From contig NZ_RCWN01000001.1 of assembly GCF_003668555.1 (NCBI RefSeq), positions 186,001 to 250,000 on the forward strand: a stretch of 64,000 bases of DNA, written 5' to 3'. Of the stretch, positions 29,527-38,269 are shown piece by piece (position 1 is the first letter of the stretch; the number at the start of each line of letters is the position of its first letter). The notes under the pieces were generated by a model. That model made no database searches. It saw nothing but the letters and a program-made list of their open reading frames with translations, and had not been told where the DNA came from. The translations under genes were made by a program, and so were the position numbers. The DNA is from Notoacmeibacter ruber (GTDB taxonomy: Bacteria; Pseudomonadota; Alphaproteobacteria; Rhizobiales; Rhizobiaceae).

Positions 29527-29808
29527 TGGTACAATTTTCCTTTTCGGCGTCCCGCTGAAATGGGCATCAAACGGCGTATTCCGCCGAATATCGTCTTATC
29601 TGGACTATACCAAGATGGATTGTGGCGCAATGAGAGATGCCTAGATGCGGCGCACGAAATCGGCTTTTCCCTGAAAAAATCGATAAGTTCTGCAAATTTT
29701 TCGCTTGCAGCTTCTCGATTGGTACGCTTAGCTATATACCAATAGAACCAGTTAATGGTCTATTTGGATGGGGCCCTCTGGCGTCATCAAAGGAGCAGGG
29801 AGACCGCA
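29527..29808. promoter_or_regulatory. Divergent control region with HutC/NagR-like operator words
   Basis: Minus-strand TGGTATAGTCCA at 29601-29612 resembles the TGGTATAGACCA-type operators of HutC-subfamily GntR proteins (one difference). A second cluster at 29732-29767 contains ATTGGTATA and ATAGACCA (both read on the minus strand), within the imperfect inverted repeat CCAATAGAACCA-N5-TGGTCTATTTGG (29739-29767). The second cluster overlaps the A/T-rich CTATATA word, a possible -10, and lies about 42 bases before the binding-protein ATG. One site faces each gene. Confidence 0.5.
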
Positions 29809-31074
29809 ATGAACAAGCTACTCACCGCCACAGCCCTTTCCGCCATGCTGGCCTCGGGCGCCGCATTTGCACAGGACAAGACCGCCGTCACATTTCTGCA
29901 CAAATATCCCGAGCCGGAAAGCATGGAGTTCTTCCAAGCGGCCGTCGCCGCCTATGAAGAGTCCCACCCGGACATCGACATTCAGATGGAAGCCGTTGCC
30001 GATGAGCCCTACAAGGACAAGATCCGCGTCCTCATGGCCTCTGACCAGGTGCCGGATATCTTCTTTTCATGGTCGGGAGAGTTCGGCCGCAAATTTGCCC
30101 GCGACGGCCGCACCTATGATCTGACGGACGCTCTGAAGGGCTCCGAATGGGAGGGCCGCTTTTCCGAGGCCGCTCTCGATCCGCTGCGCTTCGAAGGCAA
30201 GCAGTTTGGCGTTCCGAACAATGTGAACGCCAAATACATGGTCTACAATAAGGAGATCTTCGAAGAGAACGGCTTGAAGGAGCCGGAAACCTTCGCCGAG
30301 TTCGTCGATCTTCTCGATACGCTCAACGAAAACGGCGTCACACCGATCGCCTATGGCAACCAGGCACCCTGGGCTGCGACGCACTATATTGGCGACCTTT
30401 TCGCCAAATATGTACCGAGCGATGTCCGTACGGCCGACTATCAGCTTCTTTCCGACCCGGAAAATCTCTACACCCATCCGGGTTATGTGACCGCGCTGGA
30501 GCAATATCAGAAGCTCGGCGAATACTTTAATCGCGGCGTCAATGCGCTGCCTCATGCGGCTGCACGCGGATCATTCTTCGCCGGGCGCACGGCAATGATG
30601 TATGTCGAGCTGGTCGAGTTCTACATGGTGCCGGGATCGGCGCTCGAAGAAGCCGGCTGGGGGTTCTTCGCTCTTCCGCCGGTGGAAGGTGCCGAAGGTG
30701 ACCAGAACCTGCTGACCGGCGCGCCGGAAGGCTTCCTGATCTCCGCCGATACCGACGTCGCCGATGAAGCGCTGGACTTCCTCAACTTCATCACCTCGCC
30801 CGAACAGGCGAAGGAATACGTCAAGACGACCGGTATGACATCGGCCGTGATCGGTTCGGTGACGGACGAGACCGCCAGTGAAGAAGTCGTGGCAGGTCTT
30901 GAGCGGCTCGAAGAAGCCGACGGCATGGCGCTGTGGCTCGATACCGACATGGATACGCAATCGGCCAATATCATCCTGGCTGCCGGTCAGGCGCTCCTTT
31001 CGGGCAATGCCGAGCCGGAAAAGGTGATGGCTGACGTTCGCGAAGCCGCTCTGCAGGTTCAGGAAACCCGCTGA
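29809..31074 (+). CDS. ABC transporter substrate-binding protein (family 1, sugar type)
   Basis: A 421-residue periplasmic binding protein. A Sec signal peptide spans about residues 1-20 (LLTATALSAMLASGAAFA, cleavage before QDK). The mature protein begins VTFLHKYPEPESMEFFQAAV, and VPDIFFSWSGEFGRKFA is typical of family 1 carbohydrate-binding proteins. The ATG follows AAAGGAGCAGGGAG. First gene of the presumed Amadori-compound operon; it supplies the ligand to the two permeases and the ATPase that follow. The ligand is inferred from the catabolic genes, not from the sequence of the binding site. Confidence 0.9.
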   Translation: MNKLLTATALSAMLASGAAFAQDKTAVTFLHKYPEPESMEFFQAAVAAYEESHPDIDIQMEAVADEPYKDKIRVLMASDQVPDIFFSWSGEFGRKFARDGRTYDLTDALKGSEWEGRFSEAALDPLRFEGKQFGVPNNVNAKYMVYNKEIFEENGLKEPETFAEFVDLLDTLNENGVTPIAYGNQAPWAATHYIGDLFAKYVPSDVRTADYQLLSDPENLYTHPGYVTALEQYQKLGEYFNRGVNALPHAAARGSFFAGRTAMMYVELVEFYMVPGSALEEAGWGFFALPPVEGAEGDQNLLTGAPEGFLISADTDVADEALDFLNFITSPEQAKEYVKTTGMTSAVIGSVTDETASEEVVAGLERLEEADGMALWLDTDMDTQSANIILAAGQALLSGNAEPEKVMADVREAALQVQETR

Positions 31075-31165
31075 CCTCTACACTCTGACTCGGCCGGGAG
31101 GGAAACTGGTTTCTCCCGCCCTTCCGGCCGCAGTCTCCGAAGGCATTTCCGAAGGATCGTCACGC

Positions 31166-32059
31166 ATGTCCCGCCGCCCCACCGCAACATTTCGCCAAAG
31201 CCTGACGGGCTGGCTCTGGGTCGCGCCCACGCTGCTGTTTCTGGTGCTGTTCGTGTACGGCCCCGCCCTTGCCAACATCCGCTACAGCCTGTTCTCCTTT
31301 TCGGCGATGTCGCAGAGCAAGACCTTTGTCGGTCTTGCCAATTACAGCCAACTCTTTGGCGATCCGCTTTTCATCACGGCACTGACCAACAACATCGCTT
31401 ACGCCGTTATCTCGGTTATCTTTCAGGTCGCCTTCGCGCTGACCCTGGCCGCGGTGCTGGAAGCGAAGATATTCCCGAGTTTCGCGGCCAACAGCTTCCG
31501 TACAATGCTGTTTTTACCATCGATCCTGCCGGTCGTCGTAGTCGGTCTGATCTGGCAGCTTCTTCTGGCACCGACCATGGGGCTGATCGACCAGGCGCTC
31601 TGGGAGATGGGGCTGGGTGAATGGTCGCGTGCCTGGCTCGGCGATCCCGACACCGCAATTTTCACCGTCATCATGGTCTCTCAGTGGCAGTGGACCGGCT
31701 ACATCATGGCGCTCTTCATGGTCGCCATCCGTGCCATCCCGCGCGATCTCTACGAAGCGATGGAACTCGAAGGCGCGTCCGGCGCGAGGATATTCTTCAA
31801 CCTGACCGTTCCCGGTGCCCGGGAGACCATTCTCATCGTCACCATCATCACCATCCTGGGCTCGTTGAAGGTTTTCGACATTGTCTGGGTGATGACCGCC
31901 GGCGGCCCGAATCACTCTTCCGAAGTGCTGGGCACGTTGATGTATCGCGCCGCCTTCCGTGACGACACGATCGGCTACTCCTCCTCGATCGCAACGGTCA
32001 TCTTCTTCATCGCGCTGACCATCGGCGTGGTCCAGATCAAATTGCAGAAGGACCATTGA
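31166..32059 (+). CDS. ABC sugar transporter permease (MalF/UgpA type)
   Basis: A 297-residue inner-membrane permease with six predicted hydrophobic segments. The cytoplasmic coupling (EAA) motif is ELEGASGARIFFNLTVPGARETIL, shown in part as EGASGARIFFNLTVPG, near residue 200. A WxW-rich first helix (LTGWLWVAPTLLFLVLFVYG, in part) follows the basic N terminus. It partners with the permease encoded one base downstream. Confidence 0.92.
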   Translation: MSRRPTATFRQSLTGWLWVAPTLLFLVLFVYGPALANIRYSLFSFSAMSQSKTFVGLANYSQLFGDPLFITALTNNIAYAVISVIFQVAFALTLAAVLEAKIFPSFAANSFRTMLFLPSILPVVVVGLIWQLLLAPTMGLIDQALWEMGLGEWSRAWLGDPDTAIFTVIMVSQWQWTGYIMALFMVAIRAIPRDLYEAMELEGASGARIFFNLTVPGARETILIVTIITILGSLKVFDIVWVMTAGGPNHSSEVLGTLMYRAAFRDDTIGYSSSIATVIFFIALTIGVVQIKLQKDH

Positions 32060-32060
32060 G

Positions 32061-32936
32061 ATGACCGAAACAACGATGTCGTCGGCCTCTTCTGGGCAGC
32101 ATCTGCGTGGCATTGGCGCCGGAGCCATCGCAAACCGCATCCTGCTGTGGGGCGCCTTCCTCGCGCTCTCCGTGGTCTGCGTCTATCCGATGATCTGGCT
32201 GTTCCTGAACGCCTTCAAGTCGACCAATGAGCTCTTTCAGTCGTCTTGGGCGTTGCCGGAAACATGGCGCTACGGGAACTTCACCACAGCGTGGGGCTAC
32301 GGAATCTCGCGCTATCTGTTCAATTCCGTCGTGGTCGCGGTGGCAACGGTGGCGATCGAACTGATGCTCGCCTCGATGGCCGCCTATGCCCTCGTCGTGA
32401 TGGATTTCAAGGCGAAGATCGCGATCTACATGGCGATCCTCGGCGGCATGATCCTGCCGCCTGAAGTCAGCCTGTTCCCGCTGTTCAAGGTGATGGCGGT
32501 GACCGAGATCTACAACACCTATTTCGCGCTGATCCTTCCGAACGTTGCCTTCGGTCTTCCCTTCACGACCTTTCTGATCCGCGCCTACATGCTGGGCATT
32601 CCGCTCGACCTGCGCGAAGCCGCGCTAATGGATGGCGCCAGCGAAAGCCTCGTCTTCCGCTCCATCTACCTGCCGCTCAGCAAGCCTGTTCTGGCATCCG
32701 CAGGGCTGATCGCAGCAATGCGTGTCTGGAACGAATTCATCTTCGCGCTGACCTTCGTGGAGAGCGACAGTGTCAAGACCGTAACCATCGGCGTGATGAG
32801 TTTCGCCGTCGCCTTGCGCGCCGATTACGGGGTGATGATGGCCGGTCTGGCCCTGTCGATCATCCCGATCCTGGCAACCTTCCTGCTCCTCCAGAAACAG
32901 TTCATCGGCGGCCTGACCCAGGGCGCGGTGAAATAA
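32061..32936 (+). CDS. ABC sugar transporter permease (MalG/UgpE type)
   Basis: A 291-residue inner-membrane permease of the carbohydrate uptake CUT1 family. The EAA loop is EAALMDGASESLVFRSIYLPLSKP near residue 195 (core DGASESLVFRSIYLPLS). Six hydrophobic segments are visible, and the protein ends LLLQKQFIGGLTQGAVK, a tail very common in MalG-type proteins. It is separated from the first permease by one base, so the two are certainly co-expressed. Confidence 0.92.
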   Translation: MTETTMSSASSGQHLRGIGAGAIANRILLWGAFLALSVVCVYPMIWLFLNAFKSTNELFQSSWALPETWRYGNFTTAWGYGISRYLFNSVVVAVATVAIELMLASMAAYALVVMDFKAKIAIYMAILGGMILPPEVSLFPLFKVMAVTEIYNTYFALILPNVAFGLPFTTFLIRAYMLGIPLDLREAALMDGASESLVFRSIYLPLSKPVLASAGLIAAMRVWNEFIFALTFVESDSVKTVTIGVMSFAVALRADYGVMMAGLALSIIPILATFLLLQKQFIGGLTQGAVK

Positions 32937-32947
32937 GGAATCCTTCC

Positions 32948-34030
32948 ATGAGCTATATGCAGATTTCGGACATTCGGAAGAATTTCGGCGCGTTCGAGGC
33001 GGTTCGCGGCATCGATATCGACATCGCCAAGCGCGAATTCGTCGTGCTGCTCGGCCCTTCGGGCTGCGGCAAATCCACTCTGCTTCGTATGATTGCGGGG
33101 CTCGAGGAGATCGATGGCGGAGCTCTCGTCATCGATGGCGAGCGGATGAACGAGGTGAAGGCCTCCAAGCGCGGCATCTCGATGGTTTTCCAGTCCTATG
33201 CGCTCTATCCGCACAAGAGCGTTCGACAGAACATGGAGTTCGGCCTGAAAGTGGCCGGGCTATCGAAAAAGGAACGCGAGGCGAAGATCGCCGAGGCGGC
33301 GGATATCCTTCAGTTGACCCCGCTCCTGGACCGTATGCCAAAGGAATTGTCGGGCGGTCAGCGTCAGCGCGTCGCCATCGGCCGCGCCATTGTGCGCGAA
33401 CCGAAGGTCTTTCTTTTCGACGAGCCGCTTTCCAATCTGGATGCGGGCCTGCGCCTGCAGATGCGCGTGGAACTGGCGCGGTTGCACCGTCAATTGCAGG
33501 CCACGATGGTTTATGTGACCCACGATCAGGTGGAAGCGATGACGCTCGCCGACAAGATCGTCATCATGCGTGATGGTCTGATCGAACAGACGGGCGCGCC
33601 GCTCGAGATCTATCGCAAGCCCGCCAACGCTTTCGTCGCCGGTTTCATCGGCAGCCCGAAGATGAATCTCCTGAACGCCCGCGTCACCGATGTGGACGGC
33701 CCCACGGTGCGGGTCGAAGCGGCCGGCATGGAAACGGTGGTCGAGGTCGATGCGGCTCCCGCTATTGGTGAGGATGTCACACTGGGTATCCGACCGGAGC
33801 ATCTTGAGCCGGTGCTGGAGCCATCCCCTGGCACAGAGCCGCTTCTGGACGTGGTCGCCTGCGAAAGGCTGGGCGGTGTCAGCTTCGCCCTGAGCCAGAC
33901 AGCCGATGGCCAGCAGATCACCATCCAGCTCGACGGCAATCTGCCCATCGCGGCGGGCGATCAACTCTCATGTCGGGTCCAGCCTGGCCTTGCGCATCTG
34001 TTTTCGGCCGAGACTGGCCGTCGTCTCTGA
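32948..34030 (+). CDS. ABC transporter ATP-binding protein (UgpC/MsmK type)
   Basis: A 360-residue cytoplasmic ATPase energising the importer. Motifs are complete: Walker A GPSGCGKST near residue 38, Q-loop VFQSYALYPH, signature LSGGQRQRVAIGRA, Walker B VFLFDEPLSNLD and H-loop YVTHDQ. The C-terminal regulatory TOBE domains (about 240-355) are typical of CUT1 ATPases. It lies 11 bases after the second permease. In many rhizobia such ATPases are shared, but this one is local to its operon. Confidence 0.93.
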   Translation: MSYMQISDIRKNFGAFEAVRGIDIDIAKREFVVLLGPSGCGKSTLLRMIAGLEEIDGGALVIDGERMNEVKASKRGISMVFQSYALYPHKSVRQNMEFGLKVAGLSKKEREAKIAEAADILQLTPLLDRMPKELSGGQRQRVAIGRAIVREPKVFLFDEPLSNLDAGLRLQMRVELARLHRQLQATMVYVTHDQVEAMTLADKIVIMRDGLIEQTGAPLEIYRKPANAFVAGFIGSPKMNLLNARVTDVDGPTVRVEAAGMETVVEVDAAPAIGEDVTLGIRPEHLEPVLEPSPGTEPLLDVVACERLGGVSFALSQTADGQQITIQLDGNLPIAAGDQLSCRVQPGLAHLFSAETGRRL

Positions 34031-34054
34031 CAGCGTAAAAAAGGAAGTCAATTC

Positions 34055-35068
34055 ATGTTCAATTTCGACCCTGAGCGTTTCGTACGCATCGAGACGGGAG
34101 CCTGTGATGCCGCCAAGGCATTGGGCGATCTGGTTCGCACACTTGTCGCGGAGGGCGCCGACGGTCTCTTCTTCATGGGCTCCGGAGGCGCGGGCATCCT
34201 GATGCAGCCAGCGGCCGATCTGATGATCCGCGAAAGTGCGATGCCCTGCTATAACGTGCTGTGCGCGGAAATCGTGCTGACCGGCCACAAGGCGCTGGGT
34301 GCGGGTTCCATCGTCATCATGCCTTCCCTATCGGGTACGACGAAGGAAAGCATCGAGGCGCTCGATTACGTAAAGGCCAAGGGCGCCACGGTAATCACCC
34401 TTGTCGGTCATGCCAATACCCCGCTTGCCCAGAGGGCCGATCATTGCTTCGTCAACTACGCGCAGGACGACACATCCTGCGAGATGTTCTACGCAATGTC
34501 GCTCGCTGCTGCGCTTGGTGCGATGAACGCGCGCGGCGAACGCGACGATTACGCCGCACTCATGGGCGAACTGGACGCGCTGCCCGCGCAGCTTCTGAAA
34601 ATCAAGGAAGCATTCGAACCGCGTGCCGCCGCTCTCGCCAGAGAGATCCAGTCCGACACCTACCACATCATCACCGGTCACGGCCCCGTTTGGACCGAGG
34701 CCTATTACTACGGAATGTGCATCCTGGAAGAGATGCAGTGGATCCGCACCCGTCCGGTCCATGCGTCCGATTTCTTCCATGGCACGCTCGAACTGGTGGA
34801 GAAGGGTGTCAGCGTCATAGTTTTCCAGGGCGAAGATGAAACCCGTCCCCTGGCGGAGCGCGTCGTCAGTTTTACCAAAGGACATACCGATCGGCTGATC
34901 GTGCTCGACACCCGCGAAATGGAAACTGAAGGCCTGTCGGCGGAACTGCGGGCGCTGCTGGCGCCGGCCATGCTCGCCACGATGCTGGAGCGCCTTTCCG
35001 CTCATCTGGAGCATCTTCGAGACCATCCTCTGGAGACACGCCGCTACTACCGCCGCGTGGCCTATTGA
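34055..35068 (+). CDS. SIS-domain deglycase, FrlB/FraB-like (copy 1)
   Basis: A 337-residue protein with two SIS domains (about 25-170 and 200-330). It resembles FrlB/FraB, which cleave 6-phosphofructosyl amino acids to glucose 6-phosphate and the amino acid. Sugar-phosphate-binding loops are SGGAGI near residue 50 and PSLSGTTKES near 95. The Glu of EEMQW and the His of FFHG lie 16 residues apart, the spacing I recall for the catalytic Glu/His pair of FraB. The C terminus TRRYYRRVAY resembles the RRYYGG-x-EY end of FrlB. It follows the ATPase by 24 bases. Other phosphosugar isomerase roles are possible. Confidence 0.82.
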   Translation: MFNFDPERFVRIETGACDAAKALGDLVRTLVAEGADGLFFMGSGGAGILMQPAADLMIRESAMPCYNVLCAEIVLTGHKALGAGSIVIMPSLSGTTKESIEALDYVKAKGATVITLVGHANTPLAQRADHCFVNYAQDDTSCEMFYAMSLAAALGAMNARGERDDYAALMGELDALPAQLLKIKEAFEPRAAALAREIQSDTYHIITGHGPVWTEAYYYGMCILEEMQWIRTRPVHASDFFHGTLELVEKGVSVIVFQGEDETRPLAERVVSFTKGHTDRLIVLDTREMETEGLSAELRALLAPAMLATMLERLSAHLEHLRDHPLETRRYYRRVAY

Positions 35069-35076
35069 GGCGCATC

Positions 35077-36387
35077 ATGTCTTTTGATCACTTCGCGAAG
35101 GTTTCCGATACGCCGCTCTGGCGCGCCGAAATGGCCCTGCCGGCCATTCCGGCGGCTCATGTGGAGCCTCGGGAAGATGTTGTCGTGGTCGGGTCCGGCT
35201 ATTCGGGCCTGAACACGGCGCTTCATCTGGCGAGAGGCGGCCGCAAGGTCGTCATTATCGACGCTGGAGACGTCGGCCATGGATGTTCTACCCGTAATGG
35301 CGGTCAGGTCTCGTCGCAGATACACCGAGAACTGGACGAGCTGGCAAAGGAATATGGCGAAGACGGCGCGATGCGGATTCTTGGTACGGGTCTGGAATCG
35401 CACCAGTATTTCCGCCAGTTCGTTCGCGAGGAAGCCATTGCCTGCGACTACGCTGTCTGTGGCCATTTCATCGGGGCTCATCGCAAAGACCGCCTTCGCG
35501 GCCTGAAGGCCTTCGGTGAATTGCAGCAGAAGATCGGTACGCAAGCCGAGATGGTGCCGCAGGAGCGCGTCGGTGAGTTCATCGACAGTTCTCACTATCA
35601 TGGCGGCGTTCACCTGCCTGACTGGGCAAGCGTGCATCCCGGCAAGCTCGTTGCGGAACTGGTGAGACTGGTCCTTGCCGAAGGTGTCCGGATCGTTCCC
35701 GCGTGCCGGGCAACGGAGATCGAGGATCAGGGCGACCACATCACGCTCAACGCCAATGGCAAAGCCGTCCGCGCCGAGCATGTCGTGATGGGCACGGATG
35801 GCTATACGGACGGCGCGTCGAAATGGATGGAACGGCGAATTGTCTCGCTGGCCTCGGTCGTCATGGCGACCCGTCCGATGCCGAAATCCGAGGTGAGCGC
35901 GCTCTACCCCCGTGCGTCGATGGTCTACGATTCGCGCATGAACGTCTCATATCACCGCCCGACGCCTTCGGGCGACCGCGTGATGATGGGCACGGTCGTG
36001 CCGGTCGATCCCGATAATCTCGCCGCCTGCTATCCGCGGGCCCATTCGAACCTGCTGCGCATCTTCCCGCAGCTTGAAGATATCTCCATCGACCATGTCT
36101 GGTCCGGCTGGGTCGGGGCAACCTTCAGCCACCTGCCTCACGTCGGGCTGCACGGGCGGATCGGTTATGCGATCGGCTATAACGGCACGGGCGTAGCGAT
36201 GTCTGCCTATCTTGGTCGTGCACTTGCCCGAAAGATGCTCGGCCAGCCCGGCGGCGAAACCGGGCTTGATCAGGTTCCTTTCAATTCGAAGCCCTTCTTC
36301 CACGGTCAGACCTGGTACCGCCGTCCGGTCCTCGCCTGGCACGATCTGGTGGACAGGCTTCCGTCTCGCGGGACCACGATCGGATGA
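35077..36387 (+). CDS. FAD-dependent oxidoreductase (DAO/PuuB-like amine oxidase)
   Basis: A 436-residue flavoprotein of the D-amino-acid oxidase superfamily. The dinucleotide-binding motif VVVVGSGYSGLNTALHLA is at about residues 34-52, CSTRNGGQVS follows (the RNGG motif of gamma-glutamylputrescine oxidase-like enzymes), and IGYAIGYNGTGVAMSAYLG is near the C terminus. It should oxidise a secondary or primary amine to an imine with release of H2O2. It sits between a deglycase and a kinase, overlapping the kinase by four bases. Known fructosyl amino acid oxidases are in the same superfamily, but direct family membership is not proven here. Confidence 0.85.
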   Translation: MSFDHFAKVSDTPLWRAEMALPAIPAAHVEPREDVVVVGSGYSGLNTALHLARGGRKVVIIDAGDVGHGCSTRNGGQVSSQIHRELDELAKEYGEDGAMRILGTGLESHQYFRQFVREEAIACDYAVCGHFIGAHRKDRLRGLKAFGELQQKIGTQAEMVPQERVGEFIDSSHYHGGVHLPDWASVHPGKLVAELVRLVLAEGVRIVPACRATEIEDQGDHITLNANGKAVRAEHVVMGTDGYTDGASKWMERRIVSLASVVMATRPMPKSEVSALYPRASMVYDSRMNVSYHRPTPSGDRVMMGTVVPVDPDNLAACYPRAHSNLLRIFPQLEDISIDHVWSGWVGATFSHLPHVGLHGRIGYAIGYNGTGVAMSAYLGRALARKMLGQPGGETGLDQVPFNSKPFFHGQTWYRRPVLAWHDLVDRLPSRGTTIG

Positions 36388-37196
36388 GCCCGCGCTTCGA
36401 CCTTATCGCGATAGGCGACAATTGCATCGACAGGCTTTCGGGCCTGACCGAGGCGATTCTCGTCGGCGGCAATGCCGTAAACGTTGCGATACAGGCTGCG
36501 CAGGCGGGTCTTCGCACAGCCTATGCCGGAGCGGTCGGCCCTGAGGGTGAGGCAGATGGCGATCGCGTGGCCGATGCGCTGGCAGCAAACGGTGTGAATA
36601 CCGGCTGGCTTGAGCGCGTCTCCCTGCCGACATCCATTTCGAAATTGCACATCGCACCGGATGGCGACCGGACGATCCTGAGCGAGGATTTCGGCGCTTG
36701 CACCGGCTGGACGCCGTCGCCGGACATGATGAGCGCCATGACGGACGCACGCCACATCCATATAGGCTGGCTCAATGATGGGGGTGCCGCCCGGCGTCAT
36801 CTTTCCAAGCTCGGAATGTCCCTGTCGCAGGATATCAGCGTCAATGCGCTCTCGGCGGACGATATCGGCGTGGAAGGGCTGAGCATCGCCTTCGCCTCCC
36901 TGCCGGAAGATCGTGCGGCTGAGGCGCAAAGCCGTGCACAAGGTCTCGTTGAGAGCGGCGCGGAAAGCGCCGTTATCACACTTGGCAGCCGCGGCAGTCT
37001 GGCGCTGATCGACGGCCAGATCTTTCGCGCCGAAGCGCCATCGACCAAGGCAATCGATACGACGGGAGCTGGCGACAGCTACATCGCAGGGTTCCTCGCT
37101 GCCCGTATGAACCAGTCACCCATTCCAGAAGCCATGGCGGCCGGTCATGACCGCGCCGCCCGCACCTGTACGCACCCCGGAGGTTTCGTCCAGTAA
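36384..37196 (+). CDS. PfkB-family sugar kinase, FrlD-like (copy 1)
   Basis: A 270-residue ribokinase-fold kinase, shorter than most PfkB members and similar in size to FrlD, which phosphorylates fructosyl amino acids at C6. The start AIGDNCIDRLSGL and VGGNAVNVAIQAA match FrlD-type N termini, and the anion-hole/catalytic-base motif is DTTGAGDSYIAGF near residue 220. The end (CTHPGGF) lacks the aromatic GAW tail seen in copy 2. Its ATG overlaps the oxidase stop (ATGA). Confidence 0.85.
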   Translation: MSPRFDLIAIGDNCIDRLSGLTEAILVGGNAVNVAIQAAQAGLRTAYAGAVGPEGEADGDRVADALAANGVNTGWLERVSLPTSISKLHIAPDGDRTILSEDFGACTGWTPSPDMMSAMTDARHIHIGWLNDGGAARRHLSKLGMSLSQDISVNALSADDIGVEGLSIAFASLPEDRAAEAQSRAQGLVESGAESAVITLGSRGSLALIDGQIFRAEAPSTKAIDTTGAGDSYIAGFLAARMNQSPIPEAMAAGHDRAARTCTHPGGFVQ

Positions 37197-37280
37197 ATAA
37201 TTTTAAATTTCAATGGCTTGACCTGGGTCGCTTCTGATCCGGGAGGGCCCTCCTTTACCCAAAAGAACGGAGATGTTCCC

Positions 37281-38267
37281 ATGAACGATAAAGCAAAAAC
37301 CGGCGATCAGATCGCCTCGGCCATCGAAGCCGCCAAGGGGCGCGCCACTGTCAAAGACATCTACTTCGTCGCCTGCGGCGGCTCTTACGCTCTGATGCTG
37401 CCCAATCAGTACATCATGGATCGGGAATCGGGAGAGATCGCAGGCCACGCGCTCAATGCCGCGGAATTCAAGGCCCGCGCTCCGAAGCGGCTCGGCGAGA
37501 CGTCGATCGTGATCCTTTGCTCCCATAGCGGCACCACGCCGGAAACGGTCGAGGCGGCCCGCTATGCGCGGGAAGCCGGAGCTCTGACCATCGCGCTGAC
37601 GAATGACGCGGGAAGCCCGCTGGATGAGGCTTCCGAATATACGATCTATTACGAGCATGAGCCGAAGCAGATCAGCCCGGATCATTCGACGGCCGTCCTG
37701 ACACGTCTGACGTTCGGTATTCTGGATGCCCGGGAAGGCAATGAGAATGCGGCAAAGGTTGAGGAGGCGCTCAAGGCCTTGCCGTCCATCGTCGACGCGG
37801 CCATCAAGAGCCATGACGAGCGGATCGCCACCTTTGCCGAAAGCCACAAGCGTGAAGAAGTGATCTACACGATGGGTGCCGGCACGAACTACGCCATCGC
37901 CTATTCCTACGCGATCTGCATCTTCCAGGAGATGCAGTGGATCCACTCTGCCGCTATCCATGCCGGCGAATATTTCCATGGACCGTTCGAGATCACCGAT
38001 TACGACGTGCCGTTCATCATCCTCAAGGGACTCGGCGCATCGCGGCCGATGGACGAACGCGCCATCGCCTTCGCGACACAGTATTCCGATAAGGTAACGG
38101 TGCTTGATTCCGAGGAACTCGGCCTCGGAGCAATCGATTCCGACGTGGTGGAATATGTGGAGCACATGGCCTTCGGTACGCTCCTTCGCGTCTATTCGGA
38201 CAAGTTGGCCTTCTCGCGCGGCCATCCGCTGACCGTTCGCCGCTATATGTGGCAGATGGAGTACTGA
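37281..38267 (+). CDS. SIS-domain deglycase, FrlB/FraB-like (copy 2)
   Basis: A 328-residue two-SIS-domain protein (about 25-160 and 190-320). YFVACGGSYAL and CSHSGTTPETVEAARYA are the phosphosugar loops, closer to FrlB than copy 1. The EMQW glutamate and the YFHG histidine are again 16 residues apart, the FraB-like catalytic spacing. It ends TVRRYMWQMEY. ATG 37281 follows a GGAGA site; an upstream in-frame GTG-type start has no family support. A gap of 84 bases before it may carry a weak internal promoter. It is paralogous to, but clearly diverged from, copy 1. Confidence 0.85.
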   Translation: MNDKAKTGDQIASAIEAAKGRATVKDIYFVACGGSYALMLPNQYIMDRESGEIAGHALNAAEFKARAPKRLGETSIVILCSHSGTTPETVEAARYAREAGALTIALTNDAGSPLDEASEYTIYYEHEPKQISPDHSTAVLTRLTFGILDAREGNENAAKVEEALKALPSIVDAAIKSHDERIATFAESHKREEVIYTMGAGTNYAIAYSYAICIFQEMQWIHSAAIHAGEYFHGPFEITDYDVPFIILKGLGASRPMDERAIAFATQYSDKVTVLDSEELGLGAIDSDVVEYVEHMAFGTLLRVYSDKLAFSRGHPLTVRRYMWQMEY

Positions 38268-38269
38268 GC

